DNA of 25,394 nt from assembly GCA_964221845.1 (NCBI GenBank), contig CAXPZW010000004.1:1-25394 (forward strand), in the 5' to 3' direction. Below the pieces are notes generated by a model. The model did not search any database. It was not told the origin of the DNA and saw nothing but the letters and a program-made list of their open reading frames with translations. The DNA is from CAXPZW01 sp964221845 (GTDB lineage Bacteria; Bacteroidota; Bacteroidia; Flavobacteriales_D; Sanyastnellaceae). Of the stretch, positions 18,301 through 24,949 are shown in pieces (positions within the stretch are counted from its first letter, which is position 1; every line of letters begins with the position of its first letter). Made by a program: the position numbers and the translations under genes.

Positions 18301-18952
18301 CGTCAACGGAAGGGTTTTCACTCACACTGAATGCGAGGTAGATTTCCGTGAGCGATGAGGAGGATCCATGCAGGGCCATGGCGACAAATTTGTTCTCGTC
18401 CGCGTTGTATAACACCTTGGGATCATAGACCACCGCGGTGGGGTTGTTTGCAGACCAGAACACACTGTTATTGGCGCTGTAGAGAACACCTCCCGCGTCG
18501 TTGAAAACCTCGAACATATTGTTGTTCGCGGTCACGATGGTTCCATTTTGTGAGATCGCCATCGTGTTGTCTGGAGGAATCCAGGCATTCACCGCAGTGG
18601 CGCCGAATTCGGTCCCTACCACAGGCAGTACGGAAGAGCTCTTATTCAAAGATCCATCGGAACCGTCACCGGGGGTGGTGTGTGTTTTGAATTGGCCATC
18701 GAGCGCTCGTTGCTGGCGCTCGCTGAGTTCGCCCCGGTTCAATTCCACCGGCAAGGCTTCGCGTTCCAACTGGATATTCCAGCTGTCTGCCTCCTGAGAG
18801 GGAATGGCGAATACACCCTCTGAAAATTGAGGTGCCGAACCTTCCTGAGTCTGCACGAGTTCCCCCGCGTGGTTTTCTGCCTTTTGAAATCCCTGCGCAG
18901 AACAGAGATAGGAGCAACAAAGCCCCAGGGTTAAAATTAGAAATCGTTTCAT
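15326..18952 (-). CDS. Secreted protein with beta-propeller-like N-domain, ten GCTDxxACN Cys-rich repeats and dockerin-like C-terminus
   Basis: A 1208-residue protein with signal peptide MKRFLILTLGLCCSYLCSAQ. Residues about 110-520 form a WD/sialidase-like propeller candidate (PPDNTMAISQNG, VYDPKVLYNADENKFVAMAL, NWFDYPNIGYSDSDFYVTGNMF). Residues about 527-1169 carry ten Cys-rich repeats of about 25 residues (GCTD--ACNYDP-A--DDGSC), interrupted by three beta-rich domains. The protein ends with CPSDLDGDGSIGSADLLVILAEFG and a final Cys, a single dockerin/EF-hand-like motif. There is no CHU_C domain. It is the main gene of a lower-GC island (hand count of one line each: 29 of 60 GC at 16201 against 38 of 60 at 6601). 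No obvious promoter was found upstream. Extracellular structural or adhesive role inferred. Confidence 0.85.
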   Translation of the reverse strand: MKRFLILTLGLCCSYLCSAQGFQKAENHAGELVQTQEGSAPQFSEGVFAIPSQEADSWNIQLEREALPVELNRGELSERQQRALDGQFKTHTTPGDGSDGSLNKSSSVLPVVGTEFGATAVNAWIPPDNTMAISQNGTIVTANNNMFEVFNDAGGVLYSANNSVFWSANNPTAVVYDPKVLYNADENKFVAMALHGSSSSLTEIYLAFSVSENPSVDGWWFYKITANVDDATNWFDYPNIGYSDSDFYVTGNMFSDAGSWQNTRVYSITEGPGHVGGFISWVYWAQAQLIGPNPNAFTIVPLQSYFGGYGEGIYMATYGPSYTDNMAYMNITAATSDSPLLQTFTVDVENWSSASGAAQLGSSDILDTGGDRIRSGFYGGNGKLHFAHAVDNGSGFAELRYHIIDVNTATATSSDFGAAGFDCTYPWIVPWATSETNYDQSAMIGYVRVSPTSYPEFRVVQMDANMDWSSSVQIQAGSSPINADRWGDYIGGCWREGQTSPEVWFYGQYGTGNSYGVWVAEILGQIEGCTDPSACNFNPDATADDGSCDLVSCLGCTSSTACNYDPTATIDDGSCTFPGCQDAAACNFDATAGCDSGDCCFEVCAQIYLEADFIFGGNNVSYNIVDNVTGLIVSSGSNTGLVPTFIDECLADGCYTFNAFASGGGEWSITLDGVPLFTGNGDTSLPFTAGDGGGFSGCTDGGACNYSPAAICDDGSCVFPGCINPMACNYDNTAGCDDGSCLIPTCDGASGCSIADVSNTSFPLVSTGLSRTLTISSLDMNGMGNVVYVDPGQDISIDVSGDFSLTGSGCPGCITQAYGRINGEYSACLSLNNDGPFTFSDLFAAPLIPGVYYMNTNYSWDFNCGTSTVTYPGFRPATGSGQTTIATIVVGDATCSGCTDIGACNYDAGAVIDDGSCTLPGCNIPSACNYDPTAGCDDGSCNLPDGCDDILAVNYCPSATGCDTGCLYLDDCGNIVNTAEGRVAGFFGDFDADNWTLGYDGGDGTVTFTEHGCTIVGQNNSSGGMNIYTSAIITVPVSGLYSFTYDYTTDDGNAGFDPAYYLNGTWVLITNPVLTFASGVVYVYLEAGDEFGFAVESTDSCCGAATLSIANFAYPGAVACTLGCTSSTACNFDPLATDDDGSCDHSCDGCTYPDADNFDPLALNDDGSCVFSVTSDCPSDLDGDGSIGSADLLVILAEFGTNCNSISE
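15446..17371 (-). repeat. Ten GCTDxxACN(Y/F) Cys-rich protein repeats, interleaved with three other domains
   Basis: The repeats occur in groups of 3, 2, 3 and 2. Nine are clear (GCTDPSACNF, GCTSSTACNY, GCQDAAACNF, GCTDGGACNY, GCINPMACNY, GCTDIGACNY, GCNIPSACNY, GCTSSTACNF, GCTYPDADNF) and one is degenerate (GCDDILAVNY). Most end in DDGSC. The separators are beta-rich segments of about 85-190 residues. Confidence 0.88.
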
Positions 18953-19227
18953 GAGGTTAAGGTTGAATCAGCGGCGTTGCTGACTAGTTTAATTTGATTA
19001 AGGGAGAGTCGTATGTTGCCGACGTTTGTCGTCAATCAGAGGTGAGCGTATCACGCTTTCGCGTTGAATATACGCGATATATTGCTGCAGTTGGTCTGTT
19101 GTATCCGAAGTTTTGGCCAGTTGCACGCTTTCCAAGATCGAAACATAACTCCCAGTCAAGAAACTGGTGACGGACCAATGCACAATGTCCCTTGTGGGAA
19201 CTGTTCGCATCTGGCCCATGACCGGGT
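18953..19227. other. Non-coding or decayed stretch upstream of the 1208-residue gene
   Basis: No frame here gives a recognisable protein, and no TAnnTTTG element faces the minus-strand gene. Short open frames of 60-90 codons exist on both strands but have no recognisable motifs. It probably holds the promoter region of the minus-strand gene plus decayed DNA next to the right junction. Confidence 0.5.
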
Positions 19228-19409
19228 TGCGCTGCCTTCAAACAACGGAGAGAACTGGCCCTTGAAGAGTACCAACCCGTTTGTGACCAAACCTACACGG
19301 ACGAAACTGCGGGACACATCACCACAGCGTCGAACCGGGTGATCTCCCTCAGCTCATTGGACACTGCCATCATCTGCCCTACCGAGGTGGTAACCTTCGG
19401 CATTGGTCC
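19228..19409 (+). pseudogene. Diverged fragment of the nidogen-like/CHU_C gene
   Basis: In frame it reads CAAFKQRRELALEEYQPVCDQTYTDET...TAIICPTEVVTF-GIG (shown in parts), matching residues about 1025-1082 of the 10828-14547 protein (CVTFESAGQLAIEVYDAVCDQTYTDE, then TAIVCPTEV). Nucleotide identity is roughly 70-75%. A TGA at 19219 closes the frame upstream. Everything after this point in the homologue (about 520 bp: the CHU_C domain and terminator hairpin) is missing; the sequence passes straight into the T tract and the Sun-family stop codon. Confidence 0.82.
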
Positions 19410-19489
19410 TTTTTTTAGGCCTGCAAGTGGCGGATGCGCCAGTGTTTGGGGTAGTAGTTGTTGATGCGGTTGCCTAGGGATTTGCCCAG
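19408..19489. repeat. Right copy of the 82-bp near-identical direct repeat
   Basis: Pairs with 14595-14676 at an offset of 4813 bp. It covers the T tract and the last 75 bases of the intact Sun-family gene. Both sides of the 82-bp block are clearly diverged between the two junctions. Confidence 0.9.
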
Positions 19490-20746
19490 CCCAAGTGTGC
19501 GGCCTTGGTAGGTGAACCGCGTCCAGCCTTTGGGTGCGTCGGCGGCAAACGGCTGGCGGGCCAAGTAGGCCAGCGCGGCCTCCCGTTCGAGTGCAACCGG
19601 CGTGCTGGGCAAAGACAGCACGTGGGACTGCGCCCAGGCGTGCTCAGGAAGCAAATCCCGGCCTTTCAGCTTGCCCACGGGCGTTCCGACTTGGATCAGG
19701 TTTAAGTGCTCCAGAGCGCGTAAAAACAGCTCGTGGCCGGCTGCAGGCAGGGCGCAGGCCAGGCCTTGGTGGTCTATCCAGTGGTTCCAGCCGGTGGCTT
19801 CGGTGGCTGCGGCAACAGTGTCCTTGTCGGGCTTGGGCAGGCGTTGCAGGGCTTTCTTGTGCAGCGGCTTGGCGGCAGAACCGGCGGTTTTGCGCATCAC
19901 CATCACAAACAGGCCCTCGCCCGGGACGCGATGCGGCACAAAGCGCCAGCCCACTTCACTCACTTCGGCGGTGCAGCCTTCTGGCAAGGCGGGCAGGGCC
20001 GGTTCAAAGTCGTGCTGGTCTTGCAGCCAGCGGACGTTCTCGTCGTTTTCGTGGGGGTTGAAGGTGCAGGTGGCGTACACCAAGTGGCCGCCGGGGGTGA
20101 CGCAATCGGCCACGTCGGCCAGGATGCGTTTTTGGCGGGCGGCGCAAAGCTCGACTGCTTCGGGACTCCAGTGGTCCGCGGCGGGCGGGTCTTTGCGGAA
20201 CATGCCTTCGCCGGAGCAGGGGGCGTCTACCACCACAAGGTCAAAGACACCGTCCAGTTTGCGGAAGGCCTTCGGATCGCTTTGGGTGACCAGGATGTTG
20301 GGGTAGCCCCACTTGGTCAACGTCTCGGCCAGGATGGCGGCGCGGGGGCGGATGACTTCGTTGGAGAGGAGGATGCCTTGGCCGCCTAGGGCATTCAGGA
20401 TGTTCAAGGACTTGCCTCCGGGGGCGGCGCAAAGGTCAAGGACCACAGGGTCTTCTGGGCCGTCGGCCAGAAGTTGGCTCACCACACGTTGGATCACCAT
20501 CGAAGAGGACTCCTGCGGGTAATACACCCCTGCATGAAACAGCGGGTCGTAGGTAAACTGCGGGCGCTCCGGCAACAGCAAGCCGTTGGGGTTCCACGGA
20601 ATGGGGGTGCATTCCAAGGCGCACGGGCCTTTGGCGGGGTTGGTGAGTACGGTAGTTTGGGTCGGGCCGTCGAGGGCCGCCAGCAGCGCATCGCCGTCGG
20701 GAAACTGGGCGCGGATGGCCGCTTCAAATGCGTTGGGCCACTGCAT
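19415..20746 (-). CDS. RsmF/Sun (NOL1/NOP2)-family rRNA cytosine-C5 methyltransferase
   Basis: A 443-residue SAM-dependent RNA m5C methyltransferase. Motif I is DLCAAPGGKS (about residues 103-112). The Cys-containing motif IV is DAPCSGEGMFRKD and the catalytic motif VI is TCTFNPHENDENV, both intact. The C-terminal domain (RFTYQGRTLGLGKSLGNRI) resembles the PUA-like part of RsmF, suggesting a 16S rRNA target such as C1407. Its ATG overlaps the TGA of the AsmA-like gene by one base (TGATG), so translation is coupled. Its TAA stop is formed by the end of a T tract. The 3' end is duplicated, diverged, at 14602-14819. Confidence 0.92.
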   Translation of the reverse strand: MQWPNAFEAAIRAQFPDGDALLAALDGPTQTTVLTNPAKGPCALECTPIPWNPNGLLLPERPQFTYDPLFHAGVYYPQESSSMVIQRVVSQLLADGPEDPVVLDLCAAPGGKSLNILNALGGQGILLSNEVIRPRAAILAETLTKWGYPNILVTQSDPKAFRKLDGVFDLVVVDAPCSGEGMFRKDPPAADHWSPEAVELCAARQKRILADVADCVTPGGHLVYATCTFNPHENDENVRWLQDQHDFEPALPALPEGCTAEVSEVGWRFVPHRVPGEGLFVMVMRKTAGSAAKPLHKKALQRLPKPDKDTVAAATEATGWNHWIDHQGLACALPAAGHELFLRALEHLNLIQVGTPVGKLKGRDLLPEHAWAQSHVLSLPSTPVALEREAALAYLARQPFAADAPKGWTRFTYQGRTLGLGKSLGNRINNYYPKHWRIRHLQA

Positions 20747-23397
20747 CAGAAGTCTTCGTCGTCATCGTCGTCGGGCGGCAAGGGAACTTTACTGCCTTCC
20801 TGCTTCTTCTTTTTCATGCGCTCCTTCCAGCTGAGCGGCTTGTCGGGGTCTGGTTTGGTCTCCTGGTCTTCGCCGAATTCCACCGAGACGGCCACTTGGG
20901 GCGCAGGTTCGTCTTGGACGGCAGTGGAGGGTTCACCGGTGAGGCCGCTGCGGAGCACGTCGCGGAAGACTTCTTTTTCGGCCTGGCGGTTCTCCTTGCG
21001 CTGTGCTTTGTGGGCCAAGCGGTCGTAGGCAAAGGCGGGATCGTCGGAGGTACCTTGCATGCTGAGGTAAAAGCGGTGGCTGAGCCCGTCGTCTTCCACG
21101 CTGCCAAACTCGGAGTTGGTGCTCTTGCAGAGCACATCGCGCACCTGGAACCCCAGCGAGTAATCGATGCGGTTGTCAAACGCGTGGCTGCCGGCCACGG
21201 TGATGTCCATCGCCGAGGACTGGATGTCCATGTCCGGAATCTCAATCACCCCGTCGTGGATGGTGAGCGTGTTGCGCAGGGTCGCAAACGCAATGTGCTC
21301 CAGCTTGGCGCGCAGGGCGTCCTCGTTCACAAACTGAGAGATCAGCAAGTTCTCGTCGATGTAATCGGCAATGTGCAGCATGGACTTGAGCCCAATCAGC
21401 TCGCCGTTGCGCAATTCAATGTCCACGGTACTTCGGATCTGGTCTGCGTCAAACGAGAGGTCTGAACCCAGGGTGGCGCGGAAGTCGGCGTTGGCCGTGG
21501 CCCTGCCTTTGAGGTGCTGGGCGGTGATGAAGTCCTGCCCAAAGTTCTCGAAGGAGACAAACAGCTGACGCACGTCCATGTCCTCGATGCGGGACTGGCT
21601 GTAGAGGGTGAGGGCCTCTGAGTTGCGACCATCAAGGGTGGCGGTGGTGGTGAATCGCCCTTCGCTGGTGGCAAAGGCCAAGGGATCCAGGCGGAGTTGG
21701 CGGTCGAGCAGGCGCGCACGGCCGGTCAAGCTTCGCGCTTCAAACTTGCGGAAGCGCAGCTGGCCCACCTCCACATCCATCGCAAACGAAAGGTTGGGCG
21801 GGAAGGCCAAGTGGTAGTCCTCACTCGCCGCCGAAGAGCCGGGGGTGAGCAGTTCGTCAAAGTCCAATGTCTGGCTGACCATAGCGGCTTGGATGTCCAG
21901 CACTTCGCCGTCAAACAGCAGGTAGGGCAGCAGGTTGTTGAAGCGCCCCGTCAGCGCAAAATCCGATTGTTCCAACGCGCCTTTGAGCGACTCTACCGAC
22001 ACGTCCAGTCCGTCCAGTCGGAAGGCGCCTTGCAGGCCATCAAACAGCAAGGGGCTGCCGGCCATTTGCACCTCGGCGTCGCCAAAGGTGGCGGTGCCGG
22101 TGGCTTTGAGCCCGTTCAGGTCGGCGCGGGTGAAGGCGCCGTCGGTGCGGAGCACGCCGGTAACGTCGGCTTCCAGTTTGAAGCGGCCTTCGAGCACGTC
22201 CAGCTCTTCCAACTCTGCAAACTTGCGCAGGTCGTTGAGCTCAAAGTCGCCCGAGAGGTCCAGGTTGAGGGTGGGGTTCTGCAGGCCGGTCATGCTGCCT
22301 TGGGCTTGGATGGTGCCGTCCTCAAAGTCGGCTGACAGGTTGTGGACCACCAGCTGGGCCGGGGCGTCGGGGCCGTACACGAAGGTGCCGGAGGCGTCCA
22401 TGTCGCTCAAGGACACGGCGCTGGCGTTGTGCACAAAGCGCGCGTCGCTCACTGCGTAGTTCAGGGAAACGGTGGGTTGGTGGGTGGCATCGGCTTGGCC
22501 CTTGATGGTGCCGTCAAAGGACAGCAAACCGTCGGGCTGGTAAGCAGCCAAGGTGCCTTGCCAGGTGTCGGGGACGTTGGCCACGGCTTGGGACACGTCC
22601 GCGGTGCGGGACGATACGGTCAGGTCGAGTTCGGTGGTGGTTTCCTGCACGTGCACCAGGCCCGATGCGGCCAGCGGCACGCCGCCAATCACGAACGCCC
22701 CGTCTTCAAACCGGTACTTGCCGGTGGACAGGTCCAGGTCCATCGCCACATCGGCGTTCAGGGACTTGTCGGCGATGTAACGCGTGGTGCCCACTTGCAG
22801 GTGGGTGACGTAGGCCTCGGCCTTGGACTGCAGGGTAAAGACCTCTTCGGCAAATGCGCCTTCAAAGGTGCCCTCGTCCACTTGGGCGTCGATACTCACC
22901 TCGTGTTTGACGTCGGCGTATTTGAAGCGGCTTTCGCTGAGGGTGATGTGGTCGAGTTGCAGGGCCACCGGGTCGGCGGTGGTGGAATCGGTCTTCCAAA
23001 AGTGGTAGTTGTCGGCGCCGGAGGCATCGCGCTCCAACTGCACCAAGGCCGATTGGATGTCGATGGATTCCAGGGTGTAGTTGCCGCCCACCAGGTCCCA
23101 AATGTTGAACTCCAGGTAGAGGGTCTCGGCGGCGAGTAAGGTGTCTTTGCGCTCGAAGGTCTCCTCGATCACCACATCCTCAAACCGCAGCGACGCGTGG
23201 GGAAACTTGTCCCACAACGTAAAGTCCAACTGCGACACTTGCATGTTGGTCACCAGCTGCGCGTCCAGCTGTTCCAGCGCGTAGGCCTTGAGCTCGTCCT
23301 GGTAGTAGGTGGTCACAATCCACCCTGCCGCGGCCACTACCGCGATCAACACCACCAGGGTGACTGCCAGACGTTTCAACCATTTTTTCACGCGCAT
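20746..23397 (-). CDS. AsmA-like inner-membrane protein
   Basis: An 883-residue protein. I chose ATG 23397 (MRVKKWLKRLAVTLVV); the frame extends four codons more to a TTG. One N-terminal transmembrane helix (about residues 9-30) is followed by a very long beta-rich periplasmic region with AsmA features (PHASLRFEDVVIEETF, LAAETLYLEFNIWDLV, ATANADFRATLGSDLSFDAD near the C-terminal part). Known family members are bridge-like proteins linked to lipid transport and outer-membrane assembly. The last 25 residues are Lys-rich then Asp-rich (PPDDDDDEDF), coded by GAC/GAT repeats. It is the first gene of a two-gene unit with the methyltransferase. A G-rich block lies upstream. Confidence 0.88.
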   Translation of the reverse strand: MRVKKWLKRLAVTLVVLIAVVAAAGWIVTTYYQDELKAYALEQLDAQLVTNMQVSQLDFTLWDKFPHASLRFEDVVIEETFERKDTLLAAETLYLEFNIWDLVGGNYTLESIDIQSALVQLERDASGADNYHFWKTDSTTADPVALQLDHITLSESRFKYADVKHEVSIDAQVDEGTFEGAFAEEVFTLQSKAEAYVTHLQVGTTRYIADKSLNADVAMDLDLSTGKYRFEDGAFVIGGVPLAASGLVHVQETTTELDLTVSSRTADVSQAVANVPDTWQGTLAAYQPDGLLSFDGTIKGQADATHQPTVSLNYAVSDARFVHNASAVSLSDMDASGTFVYGPDAPAQLVVHNLSADFEDGTIQAQGSMTGLQNPTLNLDLSGDFELNDLRKFAELEELDVLEGRFKLEADVTGVLRTDGAFTRADLNGLKATGTATFGDAEVQMAGSPLLFDGLQGAFRLDGLDVSVESLKGALEQSDFALTGRFNNLLPYLLFDGEVLDIQAAMVSQTLDFDELLTPGSSAASEDYHLAFPPNLSFAMDVEVGQLRFRKFEARSLTGRARLLDRQLRLDPLAFATSEGRFTTTATLDGRNSEALTLYSQSRIEDMDVRQLFVSFENFGQDFITAQHLKGRATANADFRATLGSDLSFDADQIRSTVDIELRNGELIGLKSMLHIADYIDENLLISQFVNEDALRAKLEHIAFATLRNTLTIHDGVIEIPDMDIQSSAMDITVAGSHAFDNRIDYSLGFQVRDVLCKSTNSEFGSVEDDGLSHRFYLSMQGTSDDPAFAYDRLAHKAQRKENRQAEKEVFRDVLRSGLTGEPSTAVQDEPAPQVAVSVEFGEDQETKPDPDKPLSWKERMKKKKQEGSKVPLPPDDDDDEDF

Positions 23398-23453
23398 ACG
23401 CTTGTGCAAGAGCGGAAGCTATTTCAAAAAGTGCGCCGTTTTGGTTGGAGGCT

Positions 23454-23518
23454 GGGGGAGTGTGAACAGGGGGGTGTTGGTTTAACGGGGGTTGGGGGTG
23501 GGGGAGTGTGTGGTGGGG
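23454..23518 (+). other. G-run cluster with G-quadruplex potential
   Basis: Runs of G5 (23454), G6 (23469), G5 (23487), G5 (23494), G5 (23500) and G4 (23515) lie within 65 bases. The central three are separated by only TT and T. It lies about 60-120 bases upstream of the AsmA-like start, with the G-rich strand being the template strand for that gene. No protein-coding frame is recognisable in the 300-bp gap. Confidence 0.7.
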
Positions 23519-23657
23519 TGAGTTCTGATGGACGCTATTCCGGATATGGGTAAGTCGTGCTGCTTGCCTTGCTTAGTTGCTCGTGCTGCTTGAAGATTTG
23601 CTTGGGTAAAAATATTGGACTTTAATCCGGGCGAGATGTCTTCCCGGGACGAGGTCT

Positions 23658-23681
23658 AGAAAGAGCATTCGAAGAATGCTC
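23658..23681 (-). terminator. Hairpin terminator after the biotin carrier gene
   Basis: A perfect 8-bp inverted repeat (gagcattc 23663-23670, gaatgctc 23674-23681) with a 3-base loop. Read on the minus strand it is followed by TTTCT, a weak U tract, about 25 bases after the stop of the biotin carrier gene. Confidence 0.6.
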
Positions 23682-23704
23682 CGGAATACTACTTTTTTGT
23701 GATC

Positions 23705-24202
23705 TCACTCAAACCCCACAAGCACAACCCCCTTCTCCACAGCCTCACCCTGCTTACAATTCACCTCCTTCACCACCGCATCCTGCGGCGCCTTAATCAC
23801 ATTCTCCATCTTCATCGCCTCCAGAATCAGGAGGGCGTCGCCTTTAGAAACGGCTTGACCAGGAGTCACCTCAACAGAAAGCACTTTACCAGGCATCGGC
23901 GCCTTCAAGTCACCTTGCGCAGCATCCGCACCACGCGCCATGCCCAGTTGGTCCAGCAAGCGGTCGTAATGGTCTTTAAGGGCGACTTCGAAGCGTTGGC
24001 CGTTGACCTCAACGACCGAGGACTTGCCTTCGCCGGCTTCGCTGCGCACGTGGACCGAGCGTCCGTCCACCAGCAGGTGGCGGCTGCCGTCGGCGAGGTG
24101 TTCCACGTCCACCGAAACCGGTGATCCGTTTACCGTCCATTGTCCCGAGTCGGCGTCGTGCTCCAGCTGGTACACGCGGCCTGAAATGTGCGCTTCGATC
24201 AT
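23705..24202 (-). CDS. Biotin carboxyl carrier protein of an acyl-CoA carboxylase
   Basis: A 165-residue protein. The C-terminal biotinyl domain (about residues 98-165) has the EAMKMEN motif with K131 as the biotinylation site and the APMPGKV hairpin before it. The N-terminal half resembles the linker region of acetyl/propionyl-CoA carboxylase alpha chains. ATG 24202 is chosen because a TAnnTTTG-like element lies 6 bases upstream; the longer open frame to 24928 runs antisense through the lipoprotein gene. The carboxylase and biotin carboxylase subunits are not in the window, so the exact substrate (acetyl-CoA or propionyl-CoA) cannot be told. Confidence 0.9.
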   Translation of the reverse strand: MIEAHISGRVYQLEHDADSGQWTVNGSPVSVDVEHLADGSRHLLVDGRSVHVRSEAGEGKSSVVEVNGQRFEVALKDHYDRLLDQLGMARGADAAQGDLKAPMPGKVLSVEVTPGQAVSKGDALLILEAMKMENVIKAPQDAVVKEVNCKQGEAVEKGVVLVGFE

Positions 24203-24208
24203 AGCACG

Positions 24209-24216
24209 CGAATTTA
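24209..24216 (-). promoter_or_regulatory. TAnnTTTG-like -7 element of the biotin carrier gene
   Basis: The minus strand reads TAAATTCG, one mismatch to TAnnTTTG, 6 bases before the ATG. The spacing equals that seen at lepA. Confidence 0.45.
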
Positions 24217-24303
24217 CTGCATTCGGTGCGGAGGCCGGATTGAAGCGTGGTCCGCTTTGCTTTTTTTGCGTGGCGTGCGCCAACATCAGCACAAGGGATG
24301 CTG

Positions 24304-24311
24304 TATTTTTA
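24304..24311 (+). promoter_or_regulatory. TAnnTTTG-like -7 element of the coiled-coil lipoprotein gene
   Basis: tattttta has one mismatch to TAnnTTTG and ends 8 bases before ATG 24320, in the 117-bp divergent gap. Confidence 0.45.
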
Positions 24312-24319
24312 CCAGACGC

Positions 24320-24949
24320 ATGAAAAAACGACTGACCTATCCTGTTTTCTTTTTGCTCGTGTTGGTCTTGGCCTCCTGCCAGCGCCAACCGGACTACTTG
24401 TCGGAGATGGATGCGCTCGACAGCGCCCTGCTGCGGGTGGATTCGGCCGCGACGGTGTTTGAAGCCGTGAGTTTGGAGCGGGGCATCGAGCTCAACCAAA
24501 CCATCAACGGCGAGGTGAAGCGTGTGGCCGCAGCCTTCACCGCCGAGATGGACAAGAACACCGCCATGCTCATCTCCCAGTACAAGAGCACCGCCAACAT
24601 TGTCAAAGACTGGAGCAGCAAACACCGCCGCATCGGCAAGGAAATCCAGCGCACCCGTCACCAACTTTCCAACTTGCGCGACGCGTTGAAGATTGGGGCA
24701 ACCGAGGACAGTGAGGGCACCGCATTCACTCCGGAATATGTGGACCGCGTGTTCAACCAAGAAATCACCGTGGCAGGGCATTTGGTGGACCAGATCCACG
24801 ACATGGCCGGACGCCTTGAGCGCGCCGAGTCGAGCTACGCCTCCATGCAACCGCAAGTCCAACAGGTCTTGGACGGCTTGCCCGCAACCCCGGCCCCAGC
24901 TCCTGCAGCTCCCGCCGCCGAAGCACAACCCAGGCCGAATAAGCGATGA
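24320..24949 (+). CDS. Coiled-coil lipoprotein of unknown function
   Basis: A 209-residue protein. I chose ATG 24320 because it starts a lipoprotein signal (MKKRLTYPVFFLLVLVLASC, lipidated Cys at residue 20); the open frame extends back to 24188 without a signal. The mature part is charged and helical, with heptad-like stretches (about 25-180) suggesting coiled coil, then a Pro/Ala-rich tail (PATPAPAPAAPAAEAQPRPNKR-like, in parts). It overlaps the next gene by ATGA. I do not recognise the family. It is likely anchored in a membrane facing the periplasm, working with the TPR protein. Confidence 0.8.
   Translation: MKKRLTYPVFFLLVLVLASCQRQPDYLSEMDALDSALLRVDSAATVFEAVSLERGIELNQTINGEVKRVAAAFTAEMDKNTAMLISQYKSTANIVKDWSSKHRRIGKEIQRTRHQLSNLRDALKIGATEDSEGTAFTPEYVDRVFNQEITVAGHLVDQIHDMAGRLERAESSYASMQPQVQQVLDGLPATPAPAPAAPAAEAQPRPNKR

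Noticed and set aside
18998..19219. 73-codon minus-strand frame as a possible integrase remnant
   Set aside because: No Tyr-recombinase or transposase catalytic residues could be recognised.
24203..24928. N-terminal extension of the biotin carrier reading frame
   Set aside because: It is antisense to the coiled-coil lipoprotein gene and shows no domain; the ATG at 24202 gives the normal family length.
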